A DNA stretch of 64,000 bases from Phormidium tenue FACHB-1052. GTDB taxonomy: Bacteria > Cyanobacteriota > Cyanobacteriia > Phormidesmidales > Phormidesmidaceae. The translations under genes were made by a program, and so were the position numbers. The first letter of the stretch is position 1; every line of letters begins with the position of its first letter. Shown piece by piece: positions 17,443-25,084 of the stretch. The DNA is taken from the NCBI RefSeq assembly GCF_014696675.1, contig NZ_JACJQN010000005.1, positions 124,001 through 188,000 on the forward strand, read 5' to 3'. The notes beneath the pieces are model-generated. The model was not told the origin of the DNA. It did not search any database and worked only from the letters and a program-made list of their open reading frames with translations.

Positions 17443-19269
17443 CTAAATAAACGGACGAGCTTCTGGGGCCAGGGGCGATCGCGGTGCCACCTTAGGTTCC
17501 CTAGGCTCGTCGGCTTTGGCCTCTGAGGAATCTGCCTCAGGGGCCTTTTCGGTAATGGGTGGGCTGGGTTCTGCCTGCTCTTCACCAGAAGAATCGCTAT
17601 CGGGTTCAACCATCTCAGGTTGTACTCTATGTGGCTCGGGGGCCTCCCCAGACTCTGGGTTAGGCAGCAAATCTAGGTCAGGGTCAGGCGCAACCTGGGG
17701 CAGATCGCCAAAGGTATCCTTTGGAGTTGGCACAGGGGACGCAGGCGCGGGGGCTGGATTGGCCGGGTTGCGCCACTGCTTAAAACGGTTGAGCAACCCT
17801 TTAGTACCGGGTTCTGGAGTAGCTTCTGGAATCGCGGGGGCTGGGCGCACGGGTACAGGCTCAGGCTCCACTTGGGGAGACAGCACCGGGGGAATTTCCG
17901 GATCGGCCAGGGGAACCATGTCTTCAATGGCATCCTTTGACTCAGGGGCGATCGCAGGAGAAGCTTCGACAGCAGAGCGATCGGGATTAAGGGCGTCCGC
18001 TTCGGCATCTTCCCCAGCACCATTGTCTTCCGGCATGAATTGATCGTCCTTAGCCGCCTCTGACTCGATCGATTTCTCGGGTAGAAGAGATGGAGTGGGT
18101 GGGGTCTCGTCTTCAGGCTCATCTGGGGAAATGCCTTGAGCATCTGGAGCAGTTGATTCGGACTCGGGTTGCTCCTGGGTCGTTTCGGGTTGAGATGGCT
18201 CTGGGGCAGTAATGTCTGGTTGCGTAATCTCAGGCTCAGGAGCATTCTGCTCTGGCGTTTCTACGTCAGCGGCGGGAGGTTGAGGTTCTGGGGTCTCGGC
18301 TGTCGGCTCGGGGGTCGGGGGCACATAGGTGGGGTCGATAATGCCCGCCACATCCTTTAGACCCAGTTCACCTCGCACCAGGCGAGAGAGGGTATCGCTG
18401 CCGCCGGGCTGGTAGTCGATGATGCGCACGGTGTTGTTAAAGCGGTTGTCGATGGGGTTGCCGCTTTCGTCAATCAGTTCGAGCTGTACCCAGTTGCGGC
18501 CCGGCTTAAAGCCCTTGAGCCAAATGGGCTGCCACTGGTCAAATACAAAGCTCTGGTCGTTGACGGTGCAGCGGATGCGCCAGTCGTGCAGATCGTCATT
18601 GGCCTCGGCCTGGGCGCTCATGTGCAGGGGTGCATTGGTGAGATAAAAGTCGAGCATGATTGGCTCGGCCCCGTAGGTCGCTTGAGGACGACTGTAGGTG
18701 AGCAGGGGAGCCTTGGCGTTAAGCTCATTTTGGGGCGTGGGGGCCACTACGTGGAATGTGCGCTGGTCGAAAGCTCCCTGGTTTTTGAAGCTTTCGTGCC
18801 AGGGACGTGACGCGAACACGCGCAGGGTATGGGTACCAGGGGAAAGCCCGTCAAAGGTAATCGGTTCTGACAGGTCGTAGACCGCTTGATAGGGTTCGTT
18901 GTCGAGGAACAGGTGCAGGTGAGGGCCGAGGTCGTAGGCGTCGTCTTTGAACAGGGGCAGACCGCGCACCTGGAGCCGCACCGAGACACTGGTGTCGTCT
19001 AGCACTTCGCCGGGGCGGGGGCTAAGAATGCGCACTTGGGGGGTGTAGGCGTCGATGATTTGCTTGAGGGTCTCTAGGGTTTCGGGGGGAGAGACCTCGG
19101 CAATTTGCCCAGTGAGACGGTTGGACTGGGGGGTAGGCTCTGACAGCAGCTCGGTGGGCTGCACGGGTTTGGCGCAGCTAGCTAGAAAGATCAGTGCGAT
19201 CGCACAGAGGGCCACAGCTCGCCGTCCTAGTCCCATGACCTTGCGGATGAACCCTTGTGTCGTGCCCAT
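17443..19269 (-). CDS. Putative lipoprotein with Pro/Glu-rich C-terminal half
   Basis: From the ATG at 19269 the protein is 608 residues and starts with a lipoprotein signal (hydrophobic stretch ending LASC, residues ~28-31), so it is likely anchored to a membrane. Residues 50-300 are beta-rich with pieces such as VRILSPRPGEVLDDTSVSVRL, the DLGPHLHLFLDNEPY block and FDGLSPGTHTLRVFASRPWHE, reminiscent of Ig-like or FHA-adjacent cyanobacterial domains. From about residue 330 the sequence is Pro/Glu/Thr-rich and probably disordered. Upstream in-frame residues (to 19509) lack signal character and overlap the divergent gene, so I reject the longer start. Function unknown. Confidence 0.75.
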   Translation of the reverse strand: MGTTQGFIRKVMGLGRRAVALCAIALIFLASCAKPVQPTELLSEPTPQSNRLTGQIAEVSPPETLETLKQIIDAYTPQVRILSPRPGEVLDDTSVSVRLQVRGLPLFKDDAYDLGPHLHLFLDNEPYQAVYDLSEPITFDGLSPGTHTLRVFASRPWHESFKNQGAFDQRTFHVVAPTPQNELNAKAPLLTYSRPQATYGAEPIMLDFYLTNAPLHMSAQAEANDDLHDWRIRCTVNDQSFVFDQWQPIWLKGFKPGRNWVQLELIDESGNPIDNRFNNTVRIIDYQPGGSDTLSRLVRGELGLKDVAGIIDPTYVPPTPEPTAETPEPQPPAADVETPEQNAPEPEITQPDITAPEPSQPETTQEQPESESTAPDAQGISPDEPEDETPPTPSLLPEKSIESEAAKDDQFMPEDNGAGEDAEADALNPDRSAVEASPAIAPESKDAIEDMVPLADPEIPPVLSPQVEPEPVPVRPAPAIPEATPEPGTKGLLNRFKQWRNPANPAPAPASPVPTPKDTFGDLPQVAPDPDLDLLPNPESGEAPEPHRVQPEMVEPDSDSSGEEQAEPSPPITEKAPEADSSEAKADEPREPKVAPRSPLAPEARPFI

Positions 19270-19406
19270 GCTGCTATTCTCTACGTCTTTACAACCAATA
19301 CCATAGGCCACTTTAGGGTCTTTACAGCAATCGCCACACAGCTTTTTGCTAGCGCAGGAGAGCTGAGCTACACTGTCTCGACATACCCAAGGGAGGGTTG
19401 TCAGAC

Positions 19407-20117
19407 ATGCGGACGAAGCAGGCTGTTGTACTGGCGCTATCACTATTGATCGGTCTCTCGGCGGGGGCCGCCGCTGCCACCGCTTTCTACTGGAACCGAG
19501 CCACAGCATTGCCGACCTGGTACAGCACCAGCGGGACTGATACTGCCGTAGCCAATGTCAGCACCAGCGGCAACCTGCTGGAAAGCAAGCTGGCCAGTGG
19601 CCAGGGGGTACGCTATGGCGACAATAACCGCGTCGAAATTTCTCTCACCGAGGCGGAACTGACCCAGCTACTGGCCGAAGGCATAGCCCAGACTCCCGAA
19701 GTGGCACAGTTTTTTCCAGAGGCAGATAGCCTAAATGCCACCATTCGCGGCGATCGCGTCGCCGGAGGCATTGTCGTCAACCCCGCCGATCTACCCACCC
19801 AAGGCCTACCGCCCCAGGCCCAGCAGGCGTTAGAGACGGCTTTAAGTACGGTGCCTATGCTGGGCGATCGCCCCCTCTACATTGGCATCGAAGGCAGCCC
19901 CCGCGTAGACAATGGCCGCCTGGTACTGGGTAACGACACCCGCGTTCAAATTGGCCGAGTCAACCTATCGCTAGACGATGTAGCCCGCCTAACCGGCCTC
20001 GACCCGGCTCAAATTACCGAGCGCATCAACCTCGCCCTGCCCCAGGCCGGGCTCACCCTCGACGGCCTGGAGTTTGTCAATGGCGAGGCCGTGCTGCGCG
20101 GGGCCACCCAAAACTAA
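19407..20117 (+). CDS. Membrane-anchored hypothetical protein
   Basis: A 236-residue protein with an N-terminal signal anchor (AVVLALSLLIGLSAGAAAATAFYW) and a soluble domain of about 190 residues. The start ATG at 19407 has GGGAGG at 19391-19396. The domain contains VEISLTEAELTQLLAEGI, then an ATIRGDRVAGGIVVNPADLP strand pair and DDVARLTGLDPAQITERINLALPQAGLTLDGLEF. The layout resembles cyanobacterial proteins of unknown function, often described as DUF2993-like in architecture, but I cannot confirm this. Divergent from the lipoprotein gene, with which it may share regulatory DNA. Confidence 0.7.
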   Translation: MRTKQAVVLALSLLIGLSAGAAAATAFYWNRATALPTWYSTSGTDTAVANVSTSGNLLESKLASGQGVRYGDNNRVEISLTEAELTQLLAEGIAQTPEVAQFFPEADSLNATIRGDRVAGGIVVNPADLPTQGLPPQAQQALETALSTVPMLGDRPLYIGIEGSPRVDNGRLVLGNDTRVQIGRVNLSLDDVARLTGLDPAQITERINLALPQAGLTLDGLEFVNGEAVLRGATQN

Positions 20118-20123
20118 AGCCGC

Positions 20124-20474
20124 CTAAACCGCCGAATTGGCGGTTACCAGCGCCTCTAGCCGCGCCACCAAGTCATCCTTTGAGATGACCCCTTCAACGG
20201 TGTCAACCCGCTCGCCATTCTGAAAGAAGATCAGAGTGGGAATGGCCATCACATGGTATTGGAGAGCCAGGGCATCTTCTTCATCGACGTTGAGCTTGGC
20301 AACCTTGGCCCGACCGGCAAAGGTTTCGGCCAACTCTTCCACAATCGGGTTCATAATGCGGCAGGGGCCGCACCAGGCCGCCCAAAAATCGACCAGCACC
20401 GGCACATTGCTTTGCATCACCTCGGCCTCAAAGTTGTCGGCGGTCAGGGTGAGGTAGGTTGCATCGTCAGCCAT
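20124..20474 (-). CDS. trxA: Thioredoxin
   Basis: Cytoplasmic disulfide reductase of 116 residues. The active site WCGPC is in VLVDFWAAWCGPCRIMNP, and the conserved cis-Pro (AIPTLIFFQNG) and C-terminal helix are present. In cyanobacteria such m/x-type thioredoxins pass electrons from ferredoxin-thioredoxin reductase or NTR to Calvin-cycle and stress enzymes; CP12, a typical target, is encoded elsewhere in this window (59849-60076). It converges on the upstream membrane-anchored gene with a six-base gap and looks intact. Confidence 0.95.
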   Translation of the reverse strand: MADDATYLTLTADNFEAEVMQSNVPVLVDFWAAWCGPCRIMNPIVEELAETFAGRAKVAKLNVDEEDALALQYHVMAIPTLIFFQNGERVDTVEGVISKDDLVARLEALVTANSAV

Positions 20475-20596
20475 TTCAATCGCTCCTTCTCTGCGTCTTT
20501 AGTCTGCGTTGGGATTTTGCGGGTGTAAAAAACTATCCGGCCCCTATTTTCTACGGTACTGCAAAGCCTGGGCGATGGGGTTATGACCACCCCACT

Positions 20597-20983
20597 TTAG
20601 CGCCCCTGGGAGCAGGGGGCGGCTACCCAGCTCAGGCTGCGCTGCCACAGGGCTACGAGCTGAGCCTCTAGCTGGAGTCCGAGTTCGACCACCAAAATGC
20701 CCTCGGCGCTGGCGGCATTGTCGGTCAGCCAGGTGCCTCGCAGGGTGACTTCGAGCCAGTCGATGTCGCAGGGGGCAATGTCGATCGCCCCCTGGCACCC
20801 GGCTTTAAGCGCCGTAATTCCCGGTAGGTCGGCGGGCAGGGCAAAGGCCCCGTAGCCCGGCTGCACCACCAGGGGTTGTCCGGCCCGCAGCGCCACCAGG
20901 CTGCGCTGGGTCACCATCGCTTCTACGGTGAGGTCTAAATGCTCAATCAATAAATCTGCATCGGAATAAGTTAGCTTCAACAT
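20597..20983 (-). CDS. Conserved cyanobacterial-type hypothetical protein
   Basis: A 128-residue protein with no signal or membrane segment. It begins MLKLTYSDADLLIEHLDLTVEAMVTQR and contains alternating strands (LVVQPGYGAFALPADLPG, IDWLEVTLRGTWLTDN, GILVVELG). The composition suggests a small beta-rich cytoplasmic fold. I do not recognise a family with confidence. It lies 120 bases upstream of trxA on the same strand, so co-transcription is possible. Confidence 0.65.
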   Translation of the reverse strand: MLKLTYSDADLLIEHLDLTVEAMVTQRSLVALRAGQPLVVQPGYGAFALPADLPGITALKAGCQGAIDIAPCDIDWLEVTLRGTWLTDNAASAEGILVVELGLQLEAQLVALWQRSLSWVAAPCSQGR

Positions 20984-21270
20984 GATCCCTCATGCCTTAA
21001 TACTTGTGAACTAGTTTTGTCGCTTAAGTGTGTTGTGTCGAGGCAGCAGCGGCCCTAAAACCGTCGCCCAGCCAGGCGATCGCACGGTGGATCACGGGCC
21101 CCATGGGCAGTCTTGAGCGACCATGCCCTAGGTGGATACCGATGCGAACCCCTGGTCTGACGAAAGACCAACGGTGATAATGCTGCTGCAAACCCAAATT
21201 TGAAGCCCGATCGAAACGGAACTAGCCGCGAACAGCCATCCCTAGGCGCTGGGCCAGATCGGGGGTCGGG

Positions 21271-21606
21271 TTAATGCTGGGAGAAATAGTGGGGGTAGGG
21301 CCAGCCCAGACGTTGGCACGGCATCCCGAAAGGGGAATCGCCCCGGGTGAGGCATCCCGTTAGCGTGAGGAATCGCCATAGCCCTAGGAAGAGACCTGCC
21401 CAAAGGCGATCGCCTCTCAAGGCATCCCCTTTAGATAGATCGCTCCCGTCATAATCACCCAGGGCTAACCCATCCATGGGGTGAATTAGTCGGCTAATTA
21501 GGCCACTAAAATACCCATCGAACCCCGCCACCATGCCTAGCTGGCCAGCGTCGCCCGTGGTGACGGCGATATTCATTGCGGTGCCAGTAGACAAGATGTT
21601 TACCAT
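21271..21606 (-). CDS. Doubtful small hypothetical protein
   Basis: An open frame of 111 codons from ATG 21606, preceded by a Shine-Dalgarno-like GAGGA. The N-terminal 60 residues (MVNILSTGTAMNIAVTTGD, then GQLGMVAGFDGYFSGLISRL) could be a small folded protein, but the C-terminal part runs through the GGCGATTCC/GGGATGCC repeats and has an odd composition (LTLTGCLTRGDSPFGMPCQ). I recognise no family. It may be a chance frame, a degraded gene or a lineage-specific protein. Confidence 0.3.
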   Translation of the reverse strand: MVNILSTGTAMNIAVTTGDAGQLGMVAGFDGYFSGLISRLIHPMDGLALGDYDGSDLSKGDALRGDRLWAGLFLGLWRFLTLTGCLTRGDSPFGMPCQRLGWPYPHYFSQH

Positions 21607-21723
21607 AGCGGAGTTCCTCAAGCGTAAAACAGCAAGGCTTAGGAAGGCATGAGGGCATCCGTTGGGTCAAGACCGTTCGCTCAGCGAGGAGGCTTGACGG
21701 ATACGCTCGAATAACGTTAATAC

Positions 21724-21787
21724 TACACGTGTAATACAAACGTGTCTAGTCTGTCTAAACTGTTAGGTAGAGACAACTCACTAGTGA
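21724..21787. promoter_or_regulatory. Two 10-base palindromes upstream of the RHH-like gene
   Basis: TACACGTGTA (21724-21733) and TCACTAGTGA (21778-21787) are perfect palindromes about 45 bases apart (54-base centre-to-centre spacing), 70-130 bases upstream of the start at 21856. They are candidate operator sites, possibly for the RHH-like product itself; this is inference. Confidence 0.35.
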
Positions 21788-21855
21788 CAACCACAGCCGA
21801 GTTGTGACAGGTTCCAGAAATTATCGTTATGTTCCCTTTGGAGGTGTGCCCGCTA

Positions 21856-22179
21856 ATGCCAACCCTAACTCGCGTATCGACCACTGATATGGAAGTTACC
21901 AGCATTCGCCTAGAGCGATCGCTGAAAGAAAAACTTAAAGCCCTGGCCGGTAACCGGGGATATCAGGCGTTGATTCGCGACATTCTTTGGCAGTACGTGG
22001 AGCAAGGACCGAGTGAATGTACAACCCAGGTACAGCCTGAGGACATTTGCGCCAGCTTTGGGGCGGTGGCTGAGCGCGAACAGGTGTGTGCCCTGACTGG
22101 CAATCCCATTCTTGCCAACCAGCCCATGCGGCTAGGACTAACCACCCAGGGCCGCCTCGTGCCCCTGTGTGTGGAGTGA
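21856..22179 (+). CDS. Small RHH-like DNA-binding protein, putative regulator
   Basis: A 107-residue protein. The ATG at 21856 has GGAGGTG at 21839-21845, which decides this start over the ATG at 21829. Residues 10-55 read MEVTSIRLERSLKEKLKALAG then GYQALIRDILWQYVEQ, the strand-helix-helix pattern of ribbon-helix-helix (MetJ/Arc type) DNA-binding proteins. The C-terminal half (ICASFGAVAEREQVCALTGNPILANQPMRLGL, continuing to the end) has two spaced cysteines and looks like a small treble-clef-type piece, but this is uncertain. It may regulate its own promoter or yjbQ/era downstream. No toxin partner is adjacent. Confidence 0.7.
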   Translation: MPTLTRVSTTDMEVTSIRLERSLKEKLKALAGNRGYQALIRDILWQYVEQGPSECTTQVQPEDICASFGAVAEREQVCALTGNPILANQPMRLGLTTQGRLVPLCVE

Positions 22180-22237
22180 CCTAACGTAGAGAGCCGCAGG
22201 GAAAAGGAACAAAGTTTCCCTAGGGTGGTTAATTCTG

Positions 22238-22263
22238 CCAGAATAGAGAACGGTCTATTCTGG
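22238..22263 (+). promoter_or_regulatory. Perfect 10-bp stem-loop just upstream of yjbQ
   Basis: CCAGAATAGA (22238-22247) pairs exactly with TCTATTCTGG (22254-22263) around a six-base loop, ending 11 bases before the yjbQ start and without a T run. It may hide or position the ribosome entry site, or be an operator. Confidence 0.45.
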
Positions 22264-22274
22264 TAATTTGCCCG

Positions 22275-22712
22275 ATGACATCTTCTACCGCCACCACTCG
22301 CCACCATCAGCAGGTGCTGACCCTGCGATCGCGGGGCAAATCTCTCCAGCGGTTTACCGCCGAAGTTGAGCAGGTGGTGCGCGCCTCGGGCATCGAGACC
22401 GGGCTGTGTACGGTGTTTTTGCGCCACACCTCCGCCAGCCTGATCATTCAAGAAAACGCCGACCCCGACGTGCTGGTCGATCTGGAGAATTTCTTGGCCA
22501 AACTGGTGCCCGAGGGCAACCACTACATCCACAGCACCGAAGGCCCCGACGACATGCCCGCCCACATTCGCTCGGTGCTAACCCACACCAGCGAAACCAT
22601 TCCGGTTGTGCAGGGGCGGCTGGGCCTGGGCACCTGGCAGGGTATTTATCTCTGGGAACACCGAGCGCGGGGGTCAGCCCGTGAGGTGATCGTCCATGTC
22701 ACAGGCTATTAG
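22275..22712 (+). CDS. YjbQ/UPF0047 family protein (secondary thiamine-phosphate synthase-like)
   Basis: A 145-residue soluble protein. It has the family hallmarks GIETGLCTVFLRHTSASLIIQENADPDV, the HYIHSTEGPDDMPAHI core with its metal-binding histidines, and the C-terminal GTWQGIYLWEHR. E. coli YjbQ has weak thiamine-phosphate synthase activity; the physiological role is unknown. Its last 17 bases overlap the start of era, so the two are translationally coupled. A strong hairpin lies in its leader. Confidence 0.9.
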   Translation: MTSSTATTRHHQQVLTLRSRGKSLQRFTAEVEQVVRASGIETGLCTVFLRHTSASLIIQENADPDVLVDLENFLAKLVPEGNHYIHSTEGPDDMPAHIRSVLTHTSETIPVVQGRLGLGTWQGIYLWEHRARGSAREVIVHVTGY

Positions 22713-23670
22713 CATGGTCGATACCTTTGATCCGATTGGCTACAGCGCTATCCCCACCCCGCCGGAGGGGTTTAAGTCTGGGTTTGTGGGCATCGTGGGC
22801 CGCCCCAACGTGGGCAAATCGACCCTGATGAATGCCCTGGTGGGGCAAAAAGTCGCCATTACCTCCCCCACAGCTCAAACCACTCGCAACCGCCTGCGAG
22901 GCATTCTTTCGACCGACCAGGCCCAGATTATTTTTGTCGATACTCCCGGCATCCACAAGCCCCACCACGAGCTGGGCAAAATCTTGGTCAAGAACGCTCG
23001 CATGGCCATCGACTCGGTGGATACCACCCTGTTTGTGGTCGATGGCAGCGTAGATGCAGGGCGCGGCGACCAGTTTGTAGCCGAACTGCTGGCCCACAGC
23101 AGCGGCCCAGTAATTTTGGGCATGAATAAAGTTGACCAGCAGCCGGAGGAGGACGGGGAGGCGATCGCCGCCCTCGACGCCAGCTACCAGCGCATGGCCG
23201 ACGCCCACGGCTGGCCCCTGGTCAAGTTCTCGGCCCTGCACGAAACCAGCCTCGACACCCTGCTGTCCACGCTAATCGACCAGCTCGACTGCGGCCCCTA
23301 CTACTATCCGCCCAACCTGGTCACCGACCAGCCCGAGCGCTTCATCATGGGCGAACTCATCCGCGAGCAAATTTTGCTGAACACGCGCGAAGAAGTGCCG
23401 CACTCGGTGGCGATCGCCGTCGATCGAGTCGAAGAAGACACCAACATCACCCGCATTCTCGCCACCATCCACGTCGAGCGTGAGTCGCAAAAGGGCATTT
23501 TGATCGGCAAAAAGGGCAGCATGCTGAAGGTGATTGGCTCCGATGCCCGCCAGCAAATTCAAAAGCTGGTGATGGGTCAGGTCTACCTAGAGCTGTTTGT
23601 GAAGGTGGTGCCCAAGTGGCGACAATCCCGCAGCCGCCTAGAAGACTTCGGCTACCGGGTCGAGGAGTAG
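22696..23670 (+). CDS. era: GTPase Era
   Basis: Essential GTPase for 16S rRNA 3'-end maturation and 30S assembly. G1 is GIVGRPNVGKSTLMNALVGQK, G2 TAQTTRNRL, G3 VDTPGIHKP, G4 MNKVDQ, and the C-terminal KH domain carries the RNA-binding IGKKGSMLKVIGSDAR loop. The 324-residue length is slightly long owing to an N-terminal extension of about 28 residues before the G domain. ATG 22696 overlaps yjbQ by 17 bases; ATG 22714 is an equally reasonable start. A convergent PIN gene follows after two bases. Confidence 0.96.
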   Translation: MSQAISMVDTFDPIGYSAIPTPPEGFKSGFVGIVGRPNVGKSTLMNALVGQKVAITSPTAQTTRNRLRGILSTDQAQIIFVDTPGIHKPHHELGKILVKNARMAIDSVDTTLFVVDGSVDAGRGDQFVAELLAHSSGPVILGMNKVDQQPEEDGEAIAALDASYQRMADAHGWPLVKFSALHETSLDTLLSTLIDQLDCGPYYYPPNLVTDQPERFIMGELIREQILLNTREEVPHSVAIAVDRVEEDTNITRILATIHVERESQKGILIGKKGSMLKVIGSDARQQIQKLVMGQVYLELFVKVVPKWRQSRSRLEDFGYRVEE

Positions 23671-23672
23671 TC

Positions 23673-24158
23673 TCATTCCTCTCCAGCCTGTTGCTTGAGC
23701 ATGACAATAATGCTCTCAGATAGCCAAAGCCCGGCTTCTTGCAAACGCTTTAATCGCTCACCTACAGAATCAATTAGTCCCTGTCGTTTTGCTAAAACAA
23801 GTACACCCCCAGTTCCCAGGGTAGCGATTCCTAATGCACGGGCACAGCGGCGGGCGGCGGCATCGTCTATGACGGCTCGATAGCCAGAGTGCTGCATGCC
23901 GTAGCTGAGTACAGCTGATTCTCCTGCGCCCAAATCCCAAGCTGCAATTTCAGAGTTGATTGAAACCTCAACTGGCATTGCCCAGGCTGAATTAATCAAT
24001 TGACTGCTAGCTACGTCATTCTGCAGGATGGTCACTTCTTGCCAAACGGCTTGAGGAATCAAGATCTCATGGAAGAGGCGCGGTAGCAGGTCTGCCTGAC
24101 TACTTTTGAACAGCACAATCAGCGGTGAGGCATTGACCACCACCCGATCAACTGGCAT
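23673..24158 (-). CDS. DUF3368 PIN-like toxin
   Basis: A 161-residue PIN-fold protein of the DUF3368 group, the predicted ribonuclease toxin partner of UPF0175 antitoxins. It starts VVVNASPLIVLFKSS, where the first metal-ligand Asp of typical PIN domains is replaced by Asn, a variant I believe occurs in part of the family. Later acidic positions are kept: DLGAGESAVLSYG and VIDDAAARRCA. The C-terminal helices are complete. It overlaps the upstream antitoxin gene by 11 bases, supporting a toxin-antitoxin operon. Activity cannot be inferred given the first-motif change. Confidence 0.8.
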   Translation of the reverse strand: MPVDRVVVNASPLIVLFKSSQADLLPRLFHEILIPQAVWQEVTILQNDVASSQLINSAWAMPVEVSINSEIAAWDLGAGESAVLSYGMQHSGYRAVIDDAAARRCARALGIATLGTGGVLVLAKRQGLIDSVGERLKRLQEAGLWLSESIIVMLKQQAGEE

Positions 24159-24402
24159 CCCCTAACTCCTGAGCCAGTTCCTCAGCGGTGTACTGAAATA
24201 CCGATACCTTATAGCGAGTCAACGCATCGATGAAGCCTGCTCGGGATAAACCAGCAATTTCGGCGGCTTTACCCTGAGAAACTTCCCCAAGTTCGTACCA
24301 TTTAACTGCGGCAGCCACTCGCATTTCTTGCACAAACTCCTCAGGGGCTTTGCGGAGGGCAGAAAATACTGTATCTGGCAGCCTAATTTCGATGCTTTGC
24401 AT
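24148..24402 (-). CDS. UPF0175 family antitoxin
   Basis: An 84-residue protein starting MQSIEIRLPDTVFSALRKAPEEFVQEM with a helix-turn-helix-like segment VSQGKAAEIAGLSRAGFIDALTRYKV, typical of UPF0175, the partner of DUF3368 PIN toxins. I choose ATG 24402; a TTG 51 bases upstream would add a non-family tail. Its stop overlaps the toxin start by 11 bases. It probably binds its own promoter. A second pair of the same families lies at 37309-38047. Confidence 0.82.
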   Translation of the reverse strand: MQSIEIRLPDTVFSALRKAPEEFVQEMRVAAAVKWYELGEVSQGKAAEIAGLSRAGFIDALTRYKVSVFQYTAEELAQELGDAS

Positions 24403-24547
24403 AGGAGTGCCGTTGATGGTGAAAGGTGCAGCTGCTTTGGAGTTTAGAAGCAAGGGTGTCGCCTTATAGAGGCAATGCTGCTATTCTATCGGCGATTTTC
24501 TAGTCCTTGGAAAAATTCCAGCCAATCGCGAGCTATCGCGAAAGGAA

Positions 24548-24946
24548 TTAAGAGAAAGCATCAATAACGAGTTCTAGATAACCTGTGACTGGGTCAAGCT
24601 GGCGGTGCAGGCGCAGGTGGGGCAGGTTGGCGATCGCAATCTCCGCCGTCGTGCGAATCAAGCAGCCCGACATAATGTGACCGCCGTAGACATTGCCCTG
24701 GGCATCGGCGATCGCCCCGTGCAGATGCATGCCGTGCCGCGACAGCGTGCCGCTGAGGGAAATTAGCTCCAGCGGGCCGTCGATTACCGTAGCCTCTGGG
24801 GCAGCCGCAAACCGCAGCGATGCCTGGGTCAAACTGCCCAACGCCGTCAGAATAATCCCAGCTTCTAGCGATTGAGCCTGGACAAAGGTTTGCAGCTCTT
24901 GCTTTAGATCTTGGCCAGGGGTAAGGCGCAGGCAGAAGGTTTCCAT
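24548..24946 (-). CDS. PPC domain (DUF296) DNA-binding-like protein
   Basis: A 132-residue PPC-domain protein. The fold is indicated by METFCLRLTPGQDLKQELQTF, then ILTALGSLTQASLRFA, the LSGTLSRHGMHLHGAIADAQGNVYGGH metal-site region with several His, and the final LELVIDAFS. Bacterial members are trimeric, of uncertain function, and plant homologues bind AT-rich DNA. The start is ambiguous because a perfect 36-bp tandem duplication repeats the first codons: ATG at 24946 gives the family-like N-terminus, ATG at 24982 adds one 12-residue copy. Minus strand, apparently monocistronic. Confidence 0.82.
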   Translation of the reverse strand: METFCLRLTPGQDLKQELQTFVQAQSLEAGIILTALGSLTQASLRFAAAPEATVIDGPLELISLSGTLSRHGMHLHGAIADAQGNVYGGHIMSGCLIRTTAEIAIANLPHLRLHRQLDPVTGYLELVIDAFS

Positions 24947-24996
24947 AAAACGATCGCGATGGCGCAGGCAGAAGGTTTCCATAAAACGATCGCGAT
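24925..24996. repeat. Perfect 2 x 36-bp tandem duplication over a start codon
   Basis: Positions 24925-24960 and 24961-24996 are identical. Each copy contains a full ATG (minus strand) and the first seven codons of the PPC gene plus a HIP1-like CGATCGCGAT, so the gene carries two in-frame candidate starts, 12 codons apart. Confidence 0.95.
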
Positions 24997-25084
24997 GGGG
25001 ATAGTGAGGACGATGGGGGGAGATGGGGAAGAGAATTTGACCCACTTCTCCCCCATCCTCTTTATCTTCGCCACTTTTCTAACT

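Larger units (their letters stand above)
21001..21855. other. Gene-poor region with short direct repeats
   Basis: About 850 bases without a convincing gene apart from one weak minus-strand open frame. It holds GGCATCCCG at 21320-21328, 21351-21359 and (GGCATCCCC) 21421-21429, the first two each followed by GGAATCGCC (21334-21342 and 21369-21377). Two 10-base palindromes lie toward its right end. Base composition swings from GC-rich to A/T-rich near 21700-21830. Confidence 0.5.

Noticed and set aside
17443-19509. Long version of the lipoprotein gene starting at 19509
   Set aside because: The first 80 codons have no signal-peptide character and overlap the divergent gene and its ribosome site.
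20118-20150. ACCGCC/GGCGGT hairpin as a terminator between two convergent genes
   Set aside because: It lies inside the last codons of thioredoxin (the stretch encoding TANSA) and has no T run, so I do not call it a terminator.
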